Counted from the stretch's first letter, positions 51,257 to 60,847 are shown. The stretch: 64,000 nt of DNA from Emticicia sp. C21 (GCF_003418935.1 NZ_QVMT01000001.1:1094063-1158062); one strand, 5' to 3'. Made by a program: numbers and translations. Notes: a model not told the origin generated them from the letters alone.

Positions 51257-53998
51257 CTACTCCTTCGTCACAATTTCATCCAGATTCAACATCGCATTAG
51301 CCGTAACAGCCATCGCTGCCATCTTTGGTGATACATCAGACCGACCAAAGAATTTATAGGCTTCTATCGGGTGTTTGGTGTACTCTTGTTCAGTCTGGCG
51401 GTAAAGTTTGCTGAGCACCTGTAGCTTTCTGCTATCAATATTCCGCATCATAATCAGGTTGAAACCTGCCTGTATCTGTTCTTCTGGTGTCTTGCCTTTC
51501 TGCAACATGTTTCTGGCTAATTCCTGTGCCGCTTCTACATAAGTAGGGTCGTTGAGCGTTACCAAAGCCTGTAAAGGAGTATTGGTGCGTAAGCGTCTTA
51601 ACTGACAAAACTCGCGGCTTGGGGCATCGAAAGACATCATCGATGGATAAGGGGCGGTACGTTTCCAGAAAGTATAAATGGCCCTGCGATATTTGTCTTC
51701 TCCTTGAGAGAGTTTCCAAGACTCTCCATTCCATGGTGATTGCCACATGCCATCCGGTTGATAAGGCATTACACTTTTGCCATACATTTTTTTCGATAAT
51801 AGTCCGCTCACTAATAAAGCCTGGTCTCTTACCTGCTCTGCTGACAGGCGGATGCGAGGGCCGCGAGCTAAGAAACGATTATAAGGGTCTTTTTCTACTA
51901 ATTCTTTGTTGACATCGGATGATTGCTGATAAGTGCCCGATAGCACAATCATTCTGAGCAATTTCTTCACACTCCAGTGCATATCATCCTGAAAGGTAAG
52001 GGCCAGGTAATCGAGCAATTCGGGGTTAGTGGCACTGAAACCTTGCGTTCCGAAATCTTCAACCGTTTCAACAATACCTGTGCCGAATAGCTGCTCCCAG
52101 AAACGATTGACTGCTACACGTGCTGTTAGTGGATTATTGCCATCTACTAACCATTTGGCTAAGCCGAGACGGTTGTTTGGATAATCTTTAGGCATTTTCG
52201 ACAGGTACTTAGGCACATCTGCTTTTACTTCCTTGCCATGTACCAGCCAGTTACCGCGCTCAAAAATATGCTGCTCACGCGCCAGATCACCTTCGCCCTC
52301 GCTCATAATAGGCGTAAAATCAGCTTTGGCGTTTAGAATCTCTTTGTATTTCAACTCAACAGGTTCATAGTCCTTTCCCTCTCCAAAAGTCTTCTGGAAA
52401 GATAACCATTTAATCTGCAGCCAGTCTTTTGGCTTTTTAGGATTAGTAAAAGTAAAATACAAATCATGTGTGCCCTCAAGCTTTGGTAATGGGTAAAACA
52501 TCACCGTATCACGCGCCGTGGAAATCGGGATGGTGAGGATGGTATTGCCATCTAATTTACCGTCTCTGATATGTAGTACTCCTTTTTCGGTGCCTGTATT
52601 GAAATTCATGACCAGGCGGTTTTTATCAGTCAGCGTTACGCCTTTTAACCGGCCATAGCCGGTGTGTTGTAAACCTAAATATTTGGCATCGAGCAAAGAA
52701 GAGGTGCCATTGGAAAGCGGTTCTATATCGTGAGAATTGAATTTCGGTTCTAAGATTCTGACAAATTTCGAAAACTCCTTTTCGTTTCTACCTTTAGCTA
52801 AAATCCAGCTTTTCAGCTCTTGTATTTTGGTTGAATCTTCGGGTTTATAAAATCTTAGATAAGGGGTATCGCTCACCACATCTTCATCACGGGCATTGTT
52901 AAAAAATGCCATCAGCTTATAGTATTCCTCGTGTCTGAATGGGTCGTAAGGATGAGTATGACATTGTACACAACTCATGGTAGTGCCTTGCCATACATCA
53001 AAAGTGGTATTTACCCGGTCGAGCGTAGCTGCTACTCTGAACTCTTCGTCTACCGTTCCGCCCTCATCATTATTCATGGTATTGCGGTGGAAGCCTGTGG
53101 CTATCAATTGCTCGTTAGTCGGGTTTGGCAATAAATCTCCGGCCAATTGCTCAATCGTAAACTTATCGAAAGGCTTATCTTCATTAAAGGCTTTAATCAC
53201 GTAATCGCGGTAACGCCAGATATTACGATAGACATCTCTTTCATAGCCTTTGGTATCGGCATAGCGGGCAAGGTCTAGCCACATAGCTGCCCAGCGTTCA
53301 CCATAAGCTGAGGATGCCAACAATTGGTCGACTACTTTTTCGTAGGCATTTTCAGAAGTATCTTTCAGAAAAGCTTGTAATTGCGCTTCGGTGGGTGGTA
53401 AACCAGTGAGGTCAAGATAGACACGGCGTAGCAAAGTGCCTTTATCGGCAGGTTTTGAATGAGAGAGCCCCTCTTCCTTTAACTTATGCAGTACAAAATT
53501 ATCAATGTCGTTTTTGGCAAAACGGGTTTCGTCATCTTCTATCAAGCCCAGGCGGGCAAAGAATCCGCCTACTGATGGCACCTCCGGTTTTTCGGGTTTC
53601 TGGTAGGCCCAATGGTCACCCCAGGGAGCACCCTGGTCAATCCATTTTTTGAGTGTCGCAATCTCGTCTTTATTGAGCGGGTCTTTTCCTTTGGGCATCC
53701 GCTCTTCTGTATCGTTGGTAATCAGGCGTTTAAAGAACTCAGAGTGATCGGCATCGCCAGGGATAATGGCTACTTTTCCTGATTTGCCTTTGGTATTAAT
53801 GGCTTCCTGCGAGAACAGGAAACTTAACTCAGCCGCTTTTTTGACACCTCCGTGACAAGACACACAATGCTTATTCAGAATCGGCTTGATTTCGGTATTG
53901 AAATCGACGGATTTTGAAAAAGGATTGAAACTGAAAGCCATGATAGCCCCAAGTGCCACCACTATCAGCGAGAACAGAAAAAGCTTAGAGTATCTCAT
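51257..53998 (-). CDS. PSCyt1/DUF1549/DUF1553 planctomycete-type cytochrome protein, copy 1
   Basis: 913 residues, same domains as the next copy: signal/anchor, haem c site CVSCH (45-49), DUF1549 region, CVQCHTH, middle beta-sandwich (about 420-560) and DUF1553. Most of the N- and C-terminal thirds are identical to copy 2 residue for residue. Differences concentrate in the middle domain (for example [23 protein letters not shown] here against [23 protein letters not shown]) and in the first haem motif (CVSCH against CAPCH). It is first of the pair and probably the promoter-proximal gene. Confidence 0.92.
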   Translation of the reverse strand: MRYSKLFLFSLIVVALGAIMAFSFNPFSKSVDFNTEIKPILNKHCVSCHGGVKKAAELSFLFSQEAINTKGKSGKVAIIPGDADHSEFFKRLITNDTEERMPKGKDPLNKDEIATLKKWIDQGAPWGDHWAYQKPEKPEVPSVGGFFARLGLIEDDETRFAKNDIDNFVLHKLKEEGLSHSKPADKGTLLRRVYLDLTGLPPTEAQLQAFLKDTSENAYEKVVDQLLASSAYGERWAAMWLDLARYADTKGYERDVYRNIWRYRDYVIKAFNEDKPFDKFTIEQLAGDLLPNPTNEQLIATGFHRNTMNNDEGGTVDEEFRVAATLDRVNTTFDVWQGTTMSCVQCHTHPYDPFRHEEYYKLMAFFNNARDEDVVSDTPYLRFYKPEDSTKIQELKSWILAKGRNEKEFSKFVRILEPKFNSHDIEPLSNGTSSLLDAKYLGLQHTGYGRLKGVTLTDKNRLVMNFNTGTEKGVLHIRDGKLDGNTILTIPISTARDTVMFYPLPKLEGTHDLYFTFTNPKKPKDWLQIKWLSFQKTFGEGKDYEPVELKYKEILNAKADFTPIMSEGEGDLAREQHIFERGNWLVHGKEVKADVPKYLSKMPKDYPNNRLGLAKWLVDGNNPLTARVAVNRFWEQLFGTGIVETVEDFGTQGFSATNPELLDYLALTFQDDMHWSVKKLLRMIVLSGTYQQSSDVNKELVEKDPYNRFLARGPRIRLSAEQVRDQALLVSGLLSKKMYGKSVMPYQPDGMWQSPWNGESWKLSQGEDKYRRAIYTFWKRTAPYPSMMSFDAPSREFCQLRRLRTNTPLQALVTLNDPTYVEAAQELARNMLQKGKTPEEQIQAGFNLIMMRNIDSRKLQVLSKLYRQTEQEYTKHPIEAYKFFGRSDVSPKMAAMAVTANAMLNLDEIVTKE

Positions 53999-54000
53999 AC

Positions 54001-54437
54001 TTGTCTATACAACAATAAATCTACACAAATTTAAAGATTGTTTGGGGGAATTGCATTGAATTCTTCCAAGATTTTTAAGTAAATTTCTTAGAATAGCGGC
54101 GAAATCACAAACGAATGATTGCCAATGACAATCGCATGACAGCCAACATGGTACATACACAGCGACTGAAGTCGTTGTATCGCTGCATTGTCTTCAAAGT
54201 TTCTCTGCTGTTCATTTAATAAACTTATTTGCACAAAAATCCCGTGAGATTTGAAAGATTTCAAAAATCATCACTAAATTTAACCATTCGACACCACTTT
54301 TTACTTGTATTGTATGATAATGATTGTACAATCTTTGCAATACCCCAACATTTGAGTCGAAATTAATCATCCGGTTAAAATCAAAAGTCTGTTAATATTT
54401 TATTTACGCTAAAAAACCATAGTATTCAGCATAAAAA
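54001..54437. other. 437-bp gene-free stretch with a nested imperfect hairpin
   Basis: No ORF or tRNA is seen. 54127-54192 can fold: GACAAT-C-GCA pairs with TGC-ATTGTC, AGCGA with TCGCT, and CGACT with AGTCG inside. The rest is AT-rich upstream DNA for the cassette that starts at 54438, with an imperfect promoter-like AATCTTTG near 54334. Confidence 0.4.
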
Positions 54438-55109
54438 ATGAGCGATATTTTCAAAACTTTAAAGGGTCTCTTTGTTGTACAAACCCCTACTGAGGGCGAA
54501 ACTACTGAAAGTACGGACAAGACGAACTCTGCCAAATCTGACACACCAGCAAACAGCGCTACTTCTGGTTCTACACCAACCACTCCTGTCGGAAAAGCAT
54601 CAGAGAAATTTTATGACATTCTTTTAGCTTCTATGGAGGCCAATAATCAGGAGGGATTTGATTATCTGGAGTATAAAAAATCTCTGCAAACGCTATCTAA
54701 AATGCCAATGGACGAGCAAACCCGCTATTTTTCGGCTTTTGCTGCAGCACAGGCGATGGGGGTAACTTCGCAGAAATTAACAGATTCGGCTAATTTTTAT
54801 CTGAAAGTATTAGCTGCGGAAGATTCGAAATTTCAGGAATCGGTGAATGCCCAGCGCCAGAAACAGATTGGTAATAAAGAAAAAGCCATTGCTGATATGG
54901 ATGCGACCATTAAGGCCAAAGCCGAACAGATAACCAGACTAACGCAGGAAATACAAGCGCATCAGACCGATATGGAAAAAATGAAAGCAGAGATTTCGGA
55001 TGCGGTTGTAAAAATTGAAACAACCTTAAGTGACTTCCATGCTACTTTCAACGAACTGACTGCCCAAATCAGCAAAGACGTTGAGAACATGGCTAAGTAT
55101 TTAAAATAA
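54438..55109 (+). CDS. Hypothetical soluble helical/coiled-coil protein, cassette gene 1
   Basis: 223 residues, no signal peptide. After a short N-terminal segment (MSDIFKTLKGLFVVQTP) comes a Ser/Thr/Pro-rich disordered tail (16-52). A helical domain (about 53-130) contains KFYDILLASMEANNQEGFDYLEYKKSLQTLSKMPMDEQTRYFSAFAAAQAMGV, and a long coiled coil runs over about 135-223 (IGNKEKAIADMDATIKAKAEQITRLTQEIQAHQTD). It is first of three same-strand genes (gaps 109 and 104 bp). I do not recognise the family. Its build suggests a cytoplasmic adaptor for the PspA-like protein next door. Confidence 0.78.
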   Translation: MSDIFKTLKGLFVVQTPTEGETTESTDKTNSAKSDTPANSATSGSTPTTPVGKASEKFYDILLASMEANNQEGFDYLEYKKSLQTLSKMPMDEQTRYFSAFAAAQAMGVTSQKLTDSANFYLKVLAAEDSKFQESVNAQRQKQIGNKEKAIADMDATIKAKAEQITRLTQEIQAHQTDMEKMKAEISDAVVKIETTLSDFHATFNELTAQISKDVENMAKYLK

Positions 55110-55218
55110 GCAAAACCCGGATTCTACCAGGAGAGAGCCCCATTTCTCCGGTAGAATTACTAACATACATTATAAATTTTAGCAAACTCCTCCGGGGCAG
55201 AGGGTTACCGAATAAAAC

Positions 55219-56202
55219 ATGGAAATGCAAGAAATGAAACCCAAATCATTTTGGGAACGCCCGGAAGGCAAAACAGGAACTCTTTTAGGCGCTGGTTTAC
55301 TATTAGGTGGAGGTGTTCTGCTCTATAAAGCCCTGCCGTATCTGATTACATTAGCTTCTAACACGCTGTATCTGGCTGGTTTGCTAATCGTATTGGCGGC
55401 TGTTATCTATATGATACTCGACCCTAAAATGAGAAATCTTATTTTCTACATTTATAAGAGTATCATGCGTTGGATAACTGGTCTTTTTGTACAGCTAGAC
55501 CCTATCGGTATCCTGAAAACATATATTGATGAATTGAAGAATAATCTGGGCAAAATGAATCAGCAGATTTCGACGCTGAAAGGCCAGATGTATAATCTGA
55601 AAACCATCATTGAAACCAATAAAAAGCAGATTCAGAACGATTTGAATCTAGCAAGTAAGGCAAAAGAGACTGATAAACAGGCCATGATGGTATTGAAAGC
55701 CCGCAAAGCCGGACGCTTACAGGAGTCAAACATCAAGCTGGAAGATTTATACAAAAAGATGGAGATTCTTTACCGTGTGTTGGGCAAAATGTATGAAAAC
55801 TCGGAGGTAATGCTGGAAGATATTAAAGACCAGGTGACCGTAAAAGAGCAGGAGCGCAAAGCCATTCGTGCCAGTCATTCAGCCATGCGTTCGGCCATGA
55901 ATATCCTGAATGGGAATAAAGACCAGCGCCAAATGTTTGATATGGCTATGGAATCTATCGCCGATGATGTGAGCCAGAAAGTAGGTGAAATGGAGCGTTT
56001 CATGGAAATGTCGTCGAATTTCATGGATTCTATCGACTTACAGAATGGGGTATTTGAAGAAGAAGGTTTAAAAATGTTGGAGAAATGGGAAAATGAAGGT
56101 GTGTCGCTGCTTTTGGGGAATGATAAAAAAGCCCTTATTGCCGGTAAAGATGTATCTTCTCACAAACCATCAGGTAATCAATACGATAAACTTTTTGAAT
56201 AA
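55219..56202 (+). CDS. Membrane-anchored PspA/ESCRT-III-like helical protein, cassette gene 2
   Basis: 327 residues. Two transmembrane segments, about 21-38 (TLLGAGLLLGGGVLLYKA) and 48-67 (NTLYLAGLLIVLAAVIYMIL), precede a long all-helical region (94-275). That region opens with LDPIGILKTYIDELKNNLGKMNQQIS, much like the D-P-x-x-x-L-x-x-x-I start of PspA/Vipp1, and continues with heptad-rich helices and QMFDMAMESIADDVSQKVGEMERFME, which resembles the PspA helix 4-5 region. The fold match is by pattern only. Ordinary PspA has no transmembrane segments, so this is an unusual anchored form. It would act on the inner membrane with its neighbours. Confidence 0.72.
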   Translation: MEMQEMKPKSFWERPEGKTGTLLGAGLLLGGGVLLYKALPYLITLASNTLYLAGLLIVLAAVIYMILDPKMRNLIFYIYKSIMRWITGLFVQLDPIGILKTYIDELKNNLGKMNQQISTLKGQMYNLKTIIETNKKQIQNDLNLASKAKETDKQAMMVLKARKAGRLQESNIKLEDLYKKMEILYRVLGKMYENSEVMLEDIKDQVTVKEQERKAIRASHSAMRSAMNILNGNKDQRQMFDMAMESIADDVSQKVGEMERFMEMSSNFMDSIDLQNGVFEEEGLKMLEKWENEGVSLLLGNDKKALIAGKDVSSHKPSGNQYDKLFE

Positions 56203-56208
56203 TTACAT

Positions 56209-56244
56209 CTATAGTGCGAAAGGCACTATAGCAACAGTGCCTTT
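56209..56244 (+). promoter_or_regulatory. Two mutually exclusive hairpins between cassette genes 2 and 3 (attenuator-like)
   Basis: CTATAGTGC (56209-56217) pairs with GCACTATAG (56223-56231) around loop GAAAG. Alternatively AAAGGCACT (56219-56227) pairs with AGTGCCTTT (56236-56244), which is followed by TC and AT-rich DNA like a weak terminator. The two cannot form together. Confidence 0.55.
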
Positions 56245-56306
56245 TCATTCCAATTAAATTTAACATCCTGTTTACACAAAACTCAGTAGATTTAACACTT
56301 AACACA

Positions 56307-57356
56307 ATGAAAACAACACTCACACCATTTGCCAGATTTATGATTACGCTTGTTATTTTGGCGGGTCTGTTTTTTGGGGGCAAATATATTATGGATAATA
56401 CCGCCTGGGGTAAGTCTTTGATGAACAAAAGCGAAGAAACTACCACAGAAGAATCAACTAAAGCACCGGAAGAAGGCCCTGCGGCTGAAAGCTCATCAAG
56501 TGCCTCATCATCAGGCAGCGATAATGAAGCAACTGCTACAGGTTCGTCTTCTTTCAGTTATGTAGCACCAGAGCCTGTGAATGGTAAATTGAAAGGCGTA
56601 GTAGAATTAGGTGCCAGTGGTTTCAACTCATTTATTGTCAGAATAGACAAAGACAAAAACTGGAAACTGGAAAAAGCTGAATTCGGTAATAGCTTGGTTA
56701 CTGAAAATATGGCAACTGATGAAGATATCAGAACCGGTTTGAAAAAGTATATCGGCGGCATGCTGGACTTCGGCGTGAGCGGTCGTGATATTCACTTTGT
56801 GGTGAGTTCAGGTGCCGTGAAAGCTGATGTTACGCAAAAAATTGTAAAGAACTTAAAAGCACTTAACTACTATGTAAATACCGTAACCCCAGAGCAAGAG
56901 GGCGCATTAGCCTTGAAATGTGTGCTACCAAAAGATTTTGAAGAGGATGCTTTTGTAACTGATATTGGTTCGGGTAATACTAAAATCTCGTGGTCAAACA
57001 ATGGTAGTGTTTCTGCTTTAGAGACTTATGGCGCGAAATATTTCCAGAATGGCGAAGATGATGGTAAAGTATATGATGATGTTAAAGCTAAAGCATCGTC
57101 TGTGCCTAGTATGAAACGCAAAACCTGTTTTATCATCGGTGGTGTACCTTTCTCAATGGCTAAGAAAGTGAGAAACGGCAAAGAACGCTATACGGTGTTG
57201 AAAGCTCCGGCCGACTATAAAGATTTGAAAGATGCGAAAGACAAAGCTGGTGTAAATATCTACAAAGCCATTAAAGATGCTACCGGCACAACGCAATTCG
57301 TTTTCGACTGGGATGCTAACTTTACCATTGGCTTCTTGTTGGGGCTGCCTAGTTAA
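56307..57356 (+). CDS. Membrane-anchored Ppx/GppA-like actin-fold (ASKHA) protein, cassette gene 3
   Basis: 349 residues. One N-terminal transmembrane segment (about 8-25), then a Ser/Glu/Thr-rich linker (40-85), then an actin-like fold. Its motifs: phosphate 1 VVELGASGFNSFIVRID (98-114), VVSSGAVKADVTQKI (165-179), EQEGALALKCVLP (196-208) followed by phosphate 2 VTDIGSGNTKISW (217-229), and the adenosine-type loop CFIIGGVPF (274-282). The order EGALAL then DIGSGNT mirrors the EEEA and DIGGGSTE of Ppx/GppA phosphatases, but the acidic and Ser positions vary. It could be an ATPase or nucleotide sensor facing the periplasm or cytoplasm; topology is unclear. Confidence 0.72.
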   Translation: MKTTLTPFARFMITLVILAGLFFGGKYIMDNTAWGKSLMNKSEETTTEESTKAPEEGPAAESSSSASSSGSDNEATATGSSSFSYVAPEPVNGKLKGVVELGASGFNSFIVRIDKDKNWKLEKAEFGNSLVTENMATDEDIRTGLKKYIGGMLDFGVSGRDIHFVVSSGAVKADVTQKIVKNLKALNYYVNTVTPEQEGALALKCVLPKDFEEDAFVTDIGSGNTKISWSNNGSVSALETYGAKYFQNGEDDGKVYDDVKAKASSVPSMKRKTCFIIGGVPFSMAKKVRNGKERYTVLKAPADYKDLKDAKDKAGVNIYKAIKDATGTTQFVFDWDANFTIGFLLGLPS

Positions 57357-57360
57357 TTGT

Positions 57361-57414
57361 GAATGAGCGAATGACGAATTAGCGAATAGAATATTTAGTG
57401 ATTGAGCGAATAAC
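57361..57414. repeat. Degenerate 8-bp repeats (GAATGAGC / TTAGTGAT family)
   Basis: GAATGAGC, GAATGACG, AATTAGCG, AATTTAGTGATTGAGCGAAT-type units follow the stop of cassette gene 3 at 6 bp. A worn copy of the family at 4757, 18879 and 60848. Confidence 0.6.
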
Positions 57415-57429
57415 TATCATAATTATAGT

Positions 57430-57491
57430 AATAAGGTTGATACGTGTTAGGTTTGTATTAAAAAACAATCAAAACATCTATCAACCTTATT
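57430..57491. repeat. Perfect 13-bp inverted repeat AATAAGGTTGATA / TATCAACCTTATT
   Basis: Arms 57430-57442 and 57479-57491, separated by 36 bp, end 33 bp before the next gene's start codon. It may be an operator pair or the ends of a tiny insertion. Confidence 0.75.
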
Positions 57492-57524
57492 TATTTGGCT
57501 TAGAACAAATAAGATAAATACAAA

Positions 57525-57998
57525 ATGAAAAATATAGTTTTCGGATTGATTTTTATACCTTTTTGTGGTTTGGCACAATTGCCCAAATATGAAGAAATTG
57601 CTACAAATTATTTCATTCAGCATATTTATCTAAAAGAGTATCCGTCAATAACAAAAATAGCTTTCAGCAATAAAACAGAAAAGGAAATGACTAGTTTTAG
57701 CCTGACACCCTATTGTTTTAAGGATAAGTCTTTATACGATAAAATTCAATTTTCTGCTGAAAAGTCTATACCAGAAATCAAAGAAATTAAGCTTCAACTG
57801 AAAGAGCAAGTCAGAGTAATGGATTCAAAAAACAAGTCAAAGACAAAATTAATAGTTTTTTGTGCAACTAAAGTCGAGCATACTATATTTGTCCGCGTCA
57901 CCATTCATAAGCCCTATCATTTTTCTGATTCCTATTTTTTTTTATTATCAGAGGCAGGAGAATTCATTAAATTCTGTAAATCAGGTCAAACTATTTAA
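57525..57998 (+). CDS. Hypothetical secreted protein
   Basis: 157 residues with a short signal peptide (MKNIVFGLIFIPFCGLAQ). The mature part is basic and beta-rich (EIKLQLKEQVRVMDSKNKSKTKLIVFCATKVEHTIFVRVTIHKPYHFSDSYFFLLSEAGEFIKFC). It has three Cys in the mature part. I do not recognise it. Base composition is more AT-rich than its neighbours, and it lies alone behind a perfect inverted repeat, so recent acquisition is possible. Confidence 0.62.
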   Translation: MKNIVFGLIFIPFCGLAQLPKYEEIATNYFIQHIYLKEYPSITKIAFSNKTEKEMTSFSLTPYCFKDKSLYDKIQFSAEKSIPEIKEIKLQLKEQVRVMDSKNKSKTKLIVFCATKVEHTIFVRVTIHKPYHFSDSYFFLLSEAGEFIKFCKSGQTI

Positions 57999-58080
57999 TA
58001 TCTACTACTTTTCATAATCTTTGACTTATCCATTTTCTTACTCTATTTCAATTTCCACTTTACTATTTCTCATTAATCCC

Positions 58081-60492
58081 CTATTCCACTTTCAAACTCT
58101 TAACAGGATTCAGCAATGCTGCTTTGATGCTGTGCAAGCTTACAGTCAAAAGAGCTACCAGCAATGAGATTGTGCCTGCGAGCAGAAAAATCCACCATTG
58201 TACTTCAATTTTGTAGGCGAAATTCTGTAGCCAGATGTGGCTTATATACCAGCCCGCGGGTATTGAGATACAGATGGCGAAGAATACGAGTCTAAGGAAC
58301 CTGGTTGATAATAGAGCAACAATGCTGGCAATAGATGCACCTAAAACCTTACGGATACCGATTTCTTTGGTGCGACGGTGCGCTGAGAGTTTGGCAATTC
58401 CAAATAAACCCAAGCAACAGATGAAAAAAGAAATGGCAGTGGCGTAACCGATGATTTTCTGCCAGCGCTCTTCCTGATAGTATTGTTTATGGTTGATGTC
58501 GTCCAAAAACTTATATTGATACACTGCTCCAGGCATTACCTTTTTGAATATTTTCTCCCAGGCATCTAAAGCAAGTGCCTGATTTTTATGATTGAGTTTT
58601 AACCAGATACCTCCCCCGTATTGTTCGCTCATAAACATTGCCATTGGTTCAATCCTTTCTCTTAAAGAGCCCGAATGAAAATCTCTCACTACTCCAATGA
58701 GTTCCATTGTACCTTTTCCAAAATAAGGGTCAATCTGTATCTGTGCACCCAGCGGATTTTTAAGGTTGAATGCTTTTACAAAAGCTTCGTTTATAATAAG
58801 TCCACGATGCTTATCTCCTGCGAAATGGGCAGAGAAATTTCTTCCAAGTTTTAGTTTGATGCCCAGGGTTGGAATATGGTTCTCATCGGCCGTTCGATAG
58901 AAGCTCTTAATGGTGCGATCTCCAAATTTTGTATTATACGTGCCGTATTCTCCGCCAAATGAGATTTTTTCGATGTATTGAGTAGTTGCAACCTCATTTT
59001 TTAGCTGTGAACTGATTTTATTAACATCTCTATCTCCCGGAATCTCAGACCTTAACACCTGTGCAGGAACATAGCCCAGGTCTTTGTTTCTGATAAAATC
59101 CATCTGGTTATAGAATATCAGCGTGACAATAATCATCACCATAGAAAGCGTAAACTGAAATACAATGAGGACATTGCCCAGCAAGCCATGAGTCATAAGT
59201 TTAGGCTTTTTATAAAGCACATCAACTGGCCTTAAAGCAGACATTACCACAGCCGGATAAAAGGCTGCCAGCAATATATTAATCAATAACAATACGCCAA
59301 ACCATACAATTGACTGCAAGCTTATCATATCAATCAATTGAATAGCTTTCTCCGACAAGGCATTAAACGTGGGCAGAACCATCAATACAATGCTAATAGC
59401 CAGCACAAGTGACATCAGACAAACCATAGCAGATTCGCTCAGAAACTGAAAGATGATTTGCCGCTGTGTCCCCCCTGTTGTTTTGCGGATACCCACCTCT
59501 TTGAAACGTGAAAATGAATTGGCCAGACTGATATTAATAAAATTGATACTTGCCATAATGAGTATAAAAGCAGCAATGCCTATGAACATGTAGCCAAAAA
59601 TAGGTGAGCTTGTTTTAACCACGCCAGACTCGCCACTCAGTTGCAAAGGGTTTAAATGGATATCTGTAATGGGTTGCAGTCCGTAGGTTATATTGGGGTC
59701 AAATTTGTTTTTAAGGCTTTCGGCCAATTGATCTTTCGCATAAACGCGATAGATTCTATTCATGGTATTGATGACATTTTGGGTATTAGCTTTTGGGTTC
59801 AGTACCATAAATGTTCCCAGATAACTATTCAGCCAATTGGTATCATCAAATGACAATTGCATAAACCGAAATGGGATCAGCATTTCGAATTGAAGCGATG
59901 AGTTTACCGGAGGGTCTTTTACAACCCCGGTTATGACTAAGGGTTTACCCAATCGTTTAGCAGAGGGGTCGGCGTCCAGTTCAAGTAATTTCCCCAAAAC
60001 ATCGATACTATTGAAAAAGCGAAGGGCTGTTTTTTCAGTAAGAATTACCGAATTCAATGCATTGAGGCTATTTTCTTTTGTGCCTCTCAATAACTGAAAG
60101 GAAAACACATCGAAAAAAGTACTGTCTACAAATAAGGGTTGCAGACGAATCGCTTTATCTGCTGAGCGCACATCGCTATTGATGGCTCCACCCATTACAC
60201 GGGTAATGGCTGTTACTTCGGCCATCTGTTGTTTGAAGACGGACGCCTGCACCATTCCGGTGCCTCCGGTTATTTGTCTTTCTGCGCCTGGTTGTTCGGT
60301 GAGGGTTGTCGTTATCCGATAAAGATTGGGGTTGTTCTCATGAAACGTGTCATAGCTATGCTCGTCTCTCACAAATAGATAAGCCAGTAGCATACAACTC
60401 ATACCGATAGCCAGTCCGATTATATTGATAAAGGAATAAATCTTGTTTTTGACAAGATTACGTATGGCTATTTTGAGATAGTTTTTTAGCAT
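58081..60492 (-). CDS. FtsX-family ABC transporter permease (MacB-like)
   Basis: 803 residues, two copies of the MacB_PCD plus FtsX module. N-terminal MLKNYLKIAIRNLVKNKIYSFINIIGLAIGMSCMLL, periplasmic domain, FtsX part with INISLANSFSRFKEVGIRKTTGGTQRQIIFQFLSES, a middle TM set, second periplasmic domain, and C-terminal LSAHRRTKEIGIRKVLGASIASIVALLS with the last TM helices. Such double-length permeases, common in Bacteroidota, work with a separate ATPase in efflux or lipoprotein/peptide mechanotransmission. No ATPase gene is adjacent. Substrate unknown. Confidence 0.93.
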   Translation of the reverse strand: MLKNYLKIAIRNLVKNKIYSFINIIGLAIGMSCMLLAYLFVRDEHSYDTFHENNPNLYRITTTLTEQPGAERQITGGTGMVQASVFKQQMAEVTAITRVMGGAINSDVRSADKAIRLQPLFVDSTFFDVFSFQLLRGTKENSLNALNSVILTEKTALRFFNSIDVLGKLLELDADPSAKRLGKPLVITGVVKDPPVNSSLQFEMLIPFRFMQLSFDDTNWLNSYLGTFMVLNPKANTQNVINTMNRIYRVYAKDQLAESLKNKFDPNITYGLQPITDIHLNPLQLSGESGVVKTSSPIFGYMFIGIAAFILIMASINFINISLANSFSRFKEVGIRKTTGGTQRQIIFQFLSESAMVCLMSLVLAISIVLMVLPTFNALSEKAIQLIDMISLQSIVWFGVLLLINILLAAFYPAVVMSALRPVDVLYKKPKLMTHGLLGNVLIVFQFTLSMVMIIVTLIFYNQMDFIRNKDLGYVPAQVLRSEIPGDRDVNKISSQLKNEVATTQYIEKISFGGEYGTYNTKFGDRTIKSFYRTADENHIPTLGIKLKLGRNFSAHFAGDKHRGLIINEAFVKAFNLKNPLGAQIQIDPYFGKGTMELIGVVRDFHSGSLRERIEPMAMFMSEQYGGGIWLKLNHKNQALALDAWEKIFKKVMPGAVYQYKFLDDINHKQYYQEERWQKIIGYATAISFFICCLGLFGIAKLSAHRRTKEIGIRKVLGASIASIVALLSTRFLRLVFFAICISIPAGWYISHIWLQNFAYKIEVQWWIFLLAGTISLLVALLTVSLHSIKAALLNPVKSLKVE

Positions 60493-60670
60493 ATGCTACC
60501 TTAATAATTTGTTAAAGATAATCTACTAAGTGCTTATGCGTGCCACGCGCTTTTACGGACGAGTATACGCGTGACACACAGGATTATCCAAAGCAAATGC
60601 TTCTCAACTAAATTTCCTCAGAAGTTTGGTAAAAGATTGTAAATTGAATGTAAAAGATTGTTGGGAGATT

Positions 60671-60811
60671 TTTTTGTAGAGACGTATTGCGATACGTCTC
60701 AATTGGTCTGTGAATTTCAGATAAACATAATATCAGGGTTTATCTGCCCTAACAACATTTATTAGATTGGATAGACCAATGAAGACGTATCGCAATACGT
60801 CTCTACAAAAA
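60671..60811. mobile_element. MITE-like element with 39-bp terminal inverted repeats
   Basis: Left arm 60671-60709 and right arm 60773-60811 are reverse complements with two mismatches. Each arm contains its own small palindrome (GAGACGTAT...ATACGTCTC). Total 141 bp with a 63-bp centre that has no ORF. The remaining part of the gap 60493-60878 shows nothing else beyond an 8-bp repeat cluster at 60848. Confidence 0.82.
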
Positions 60812-60847
60812 TGAATTTTTAATTTTATTTGTTATATCAAAATCTAA

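Noticed and set aside
54001-54437. tRNA or known riboswitch in the long gene-free stretch
   Set aside because: The nested hairpin lacks a T-loop GTTCRA sequence and acceptor stem; no riboswitch consensus recognised.
56307-57356. Functional exopolyphosphatase (Ppx) call
   Set aside because: Only the actin-fold layout matches; the catalytic EEEA and GGGSTE residues are changed and a TM anchor is present, so a specific enzyme name is not justified.
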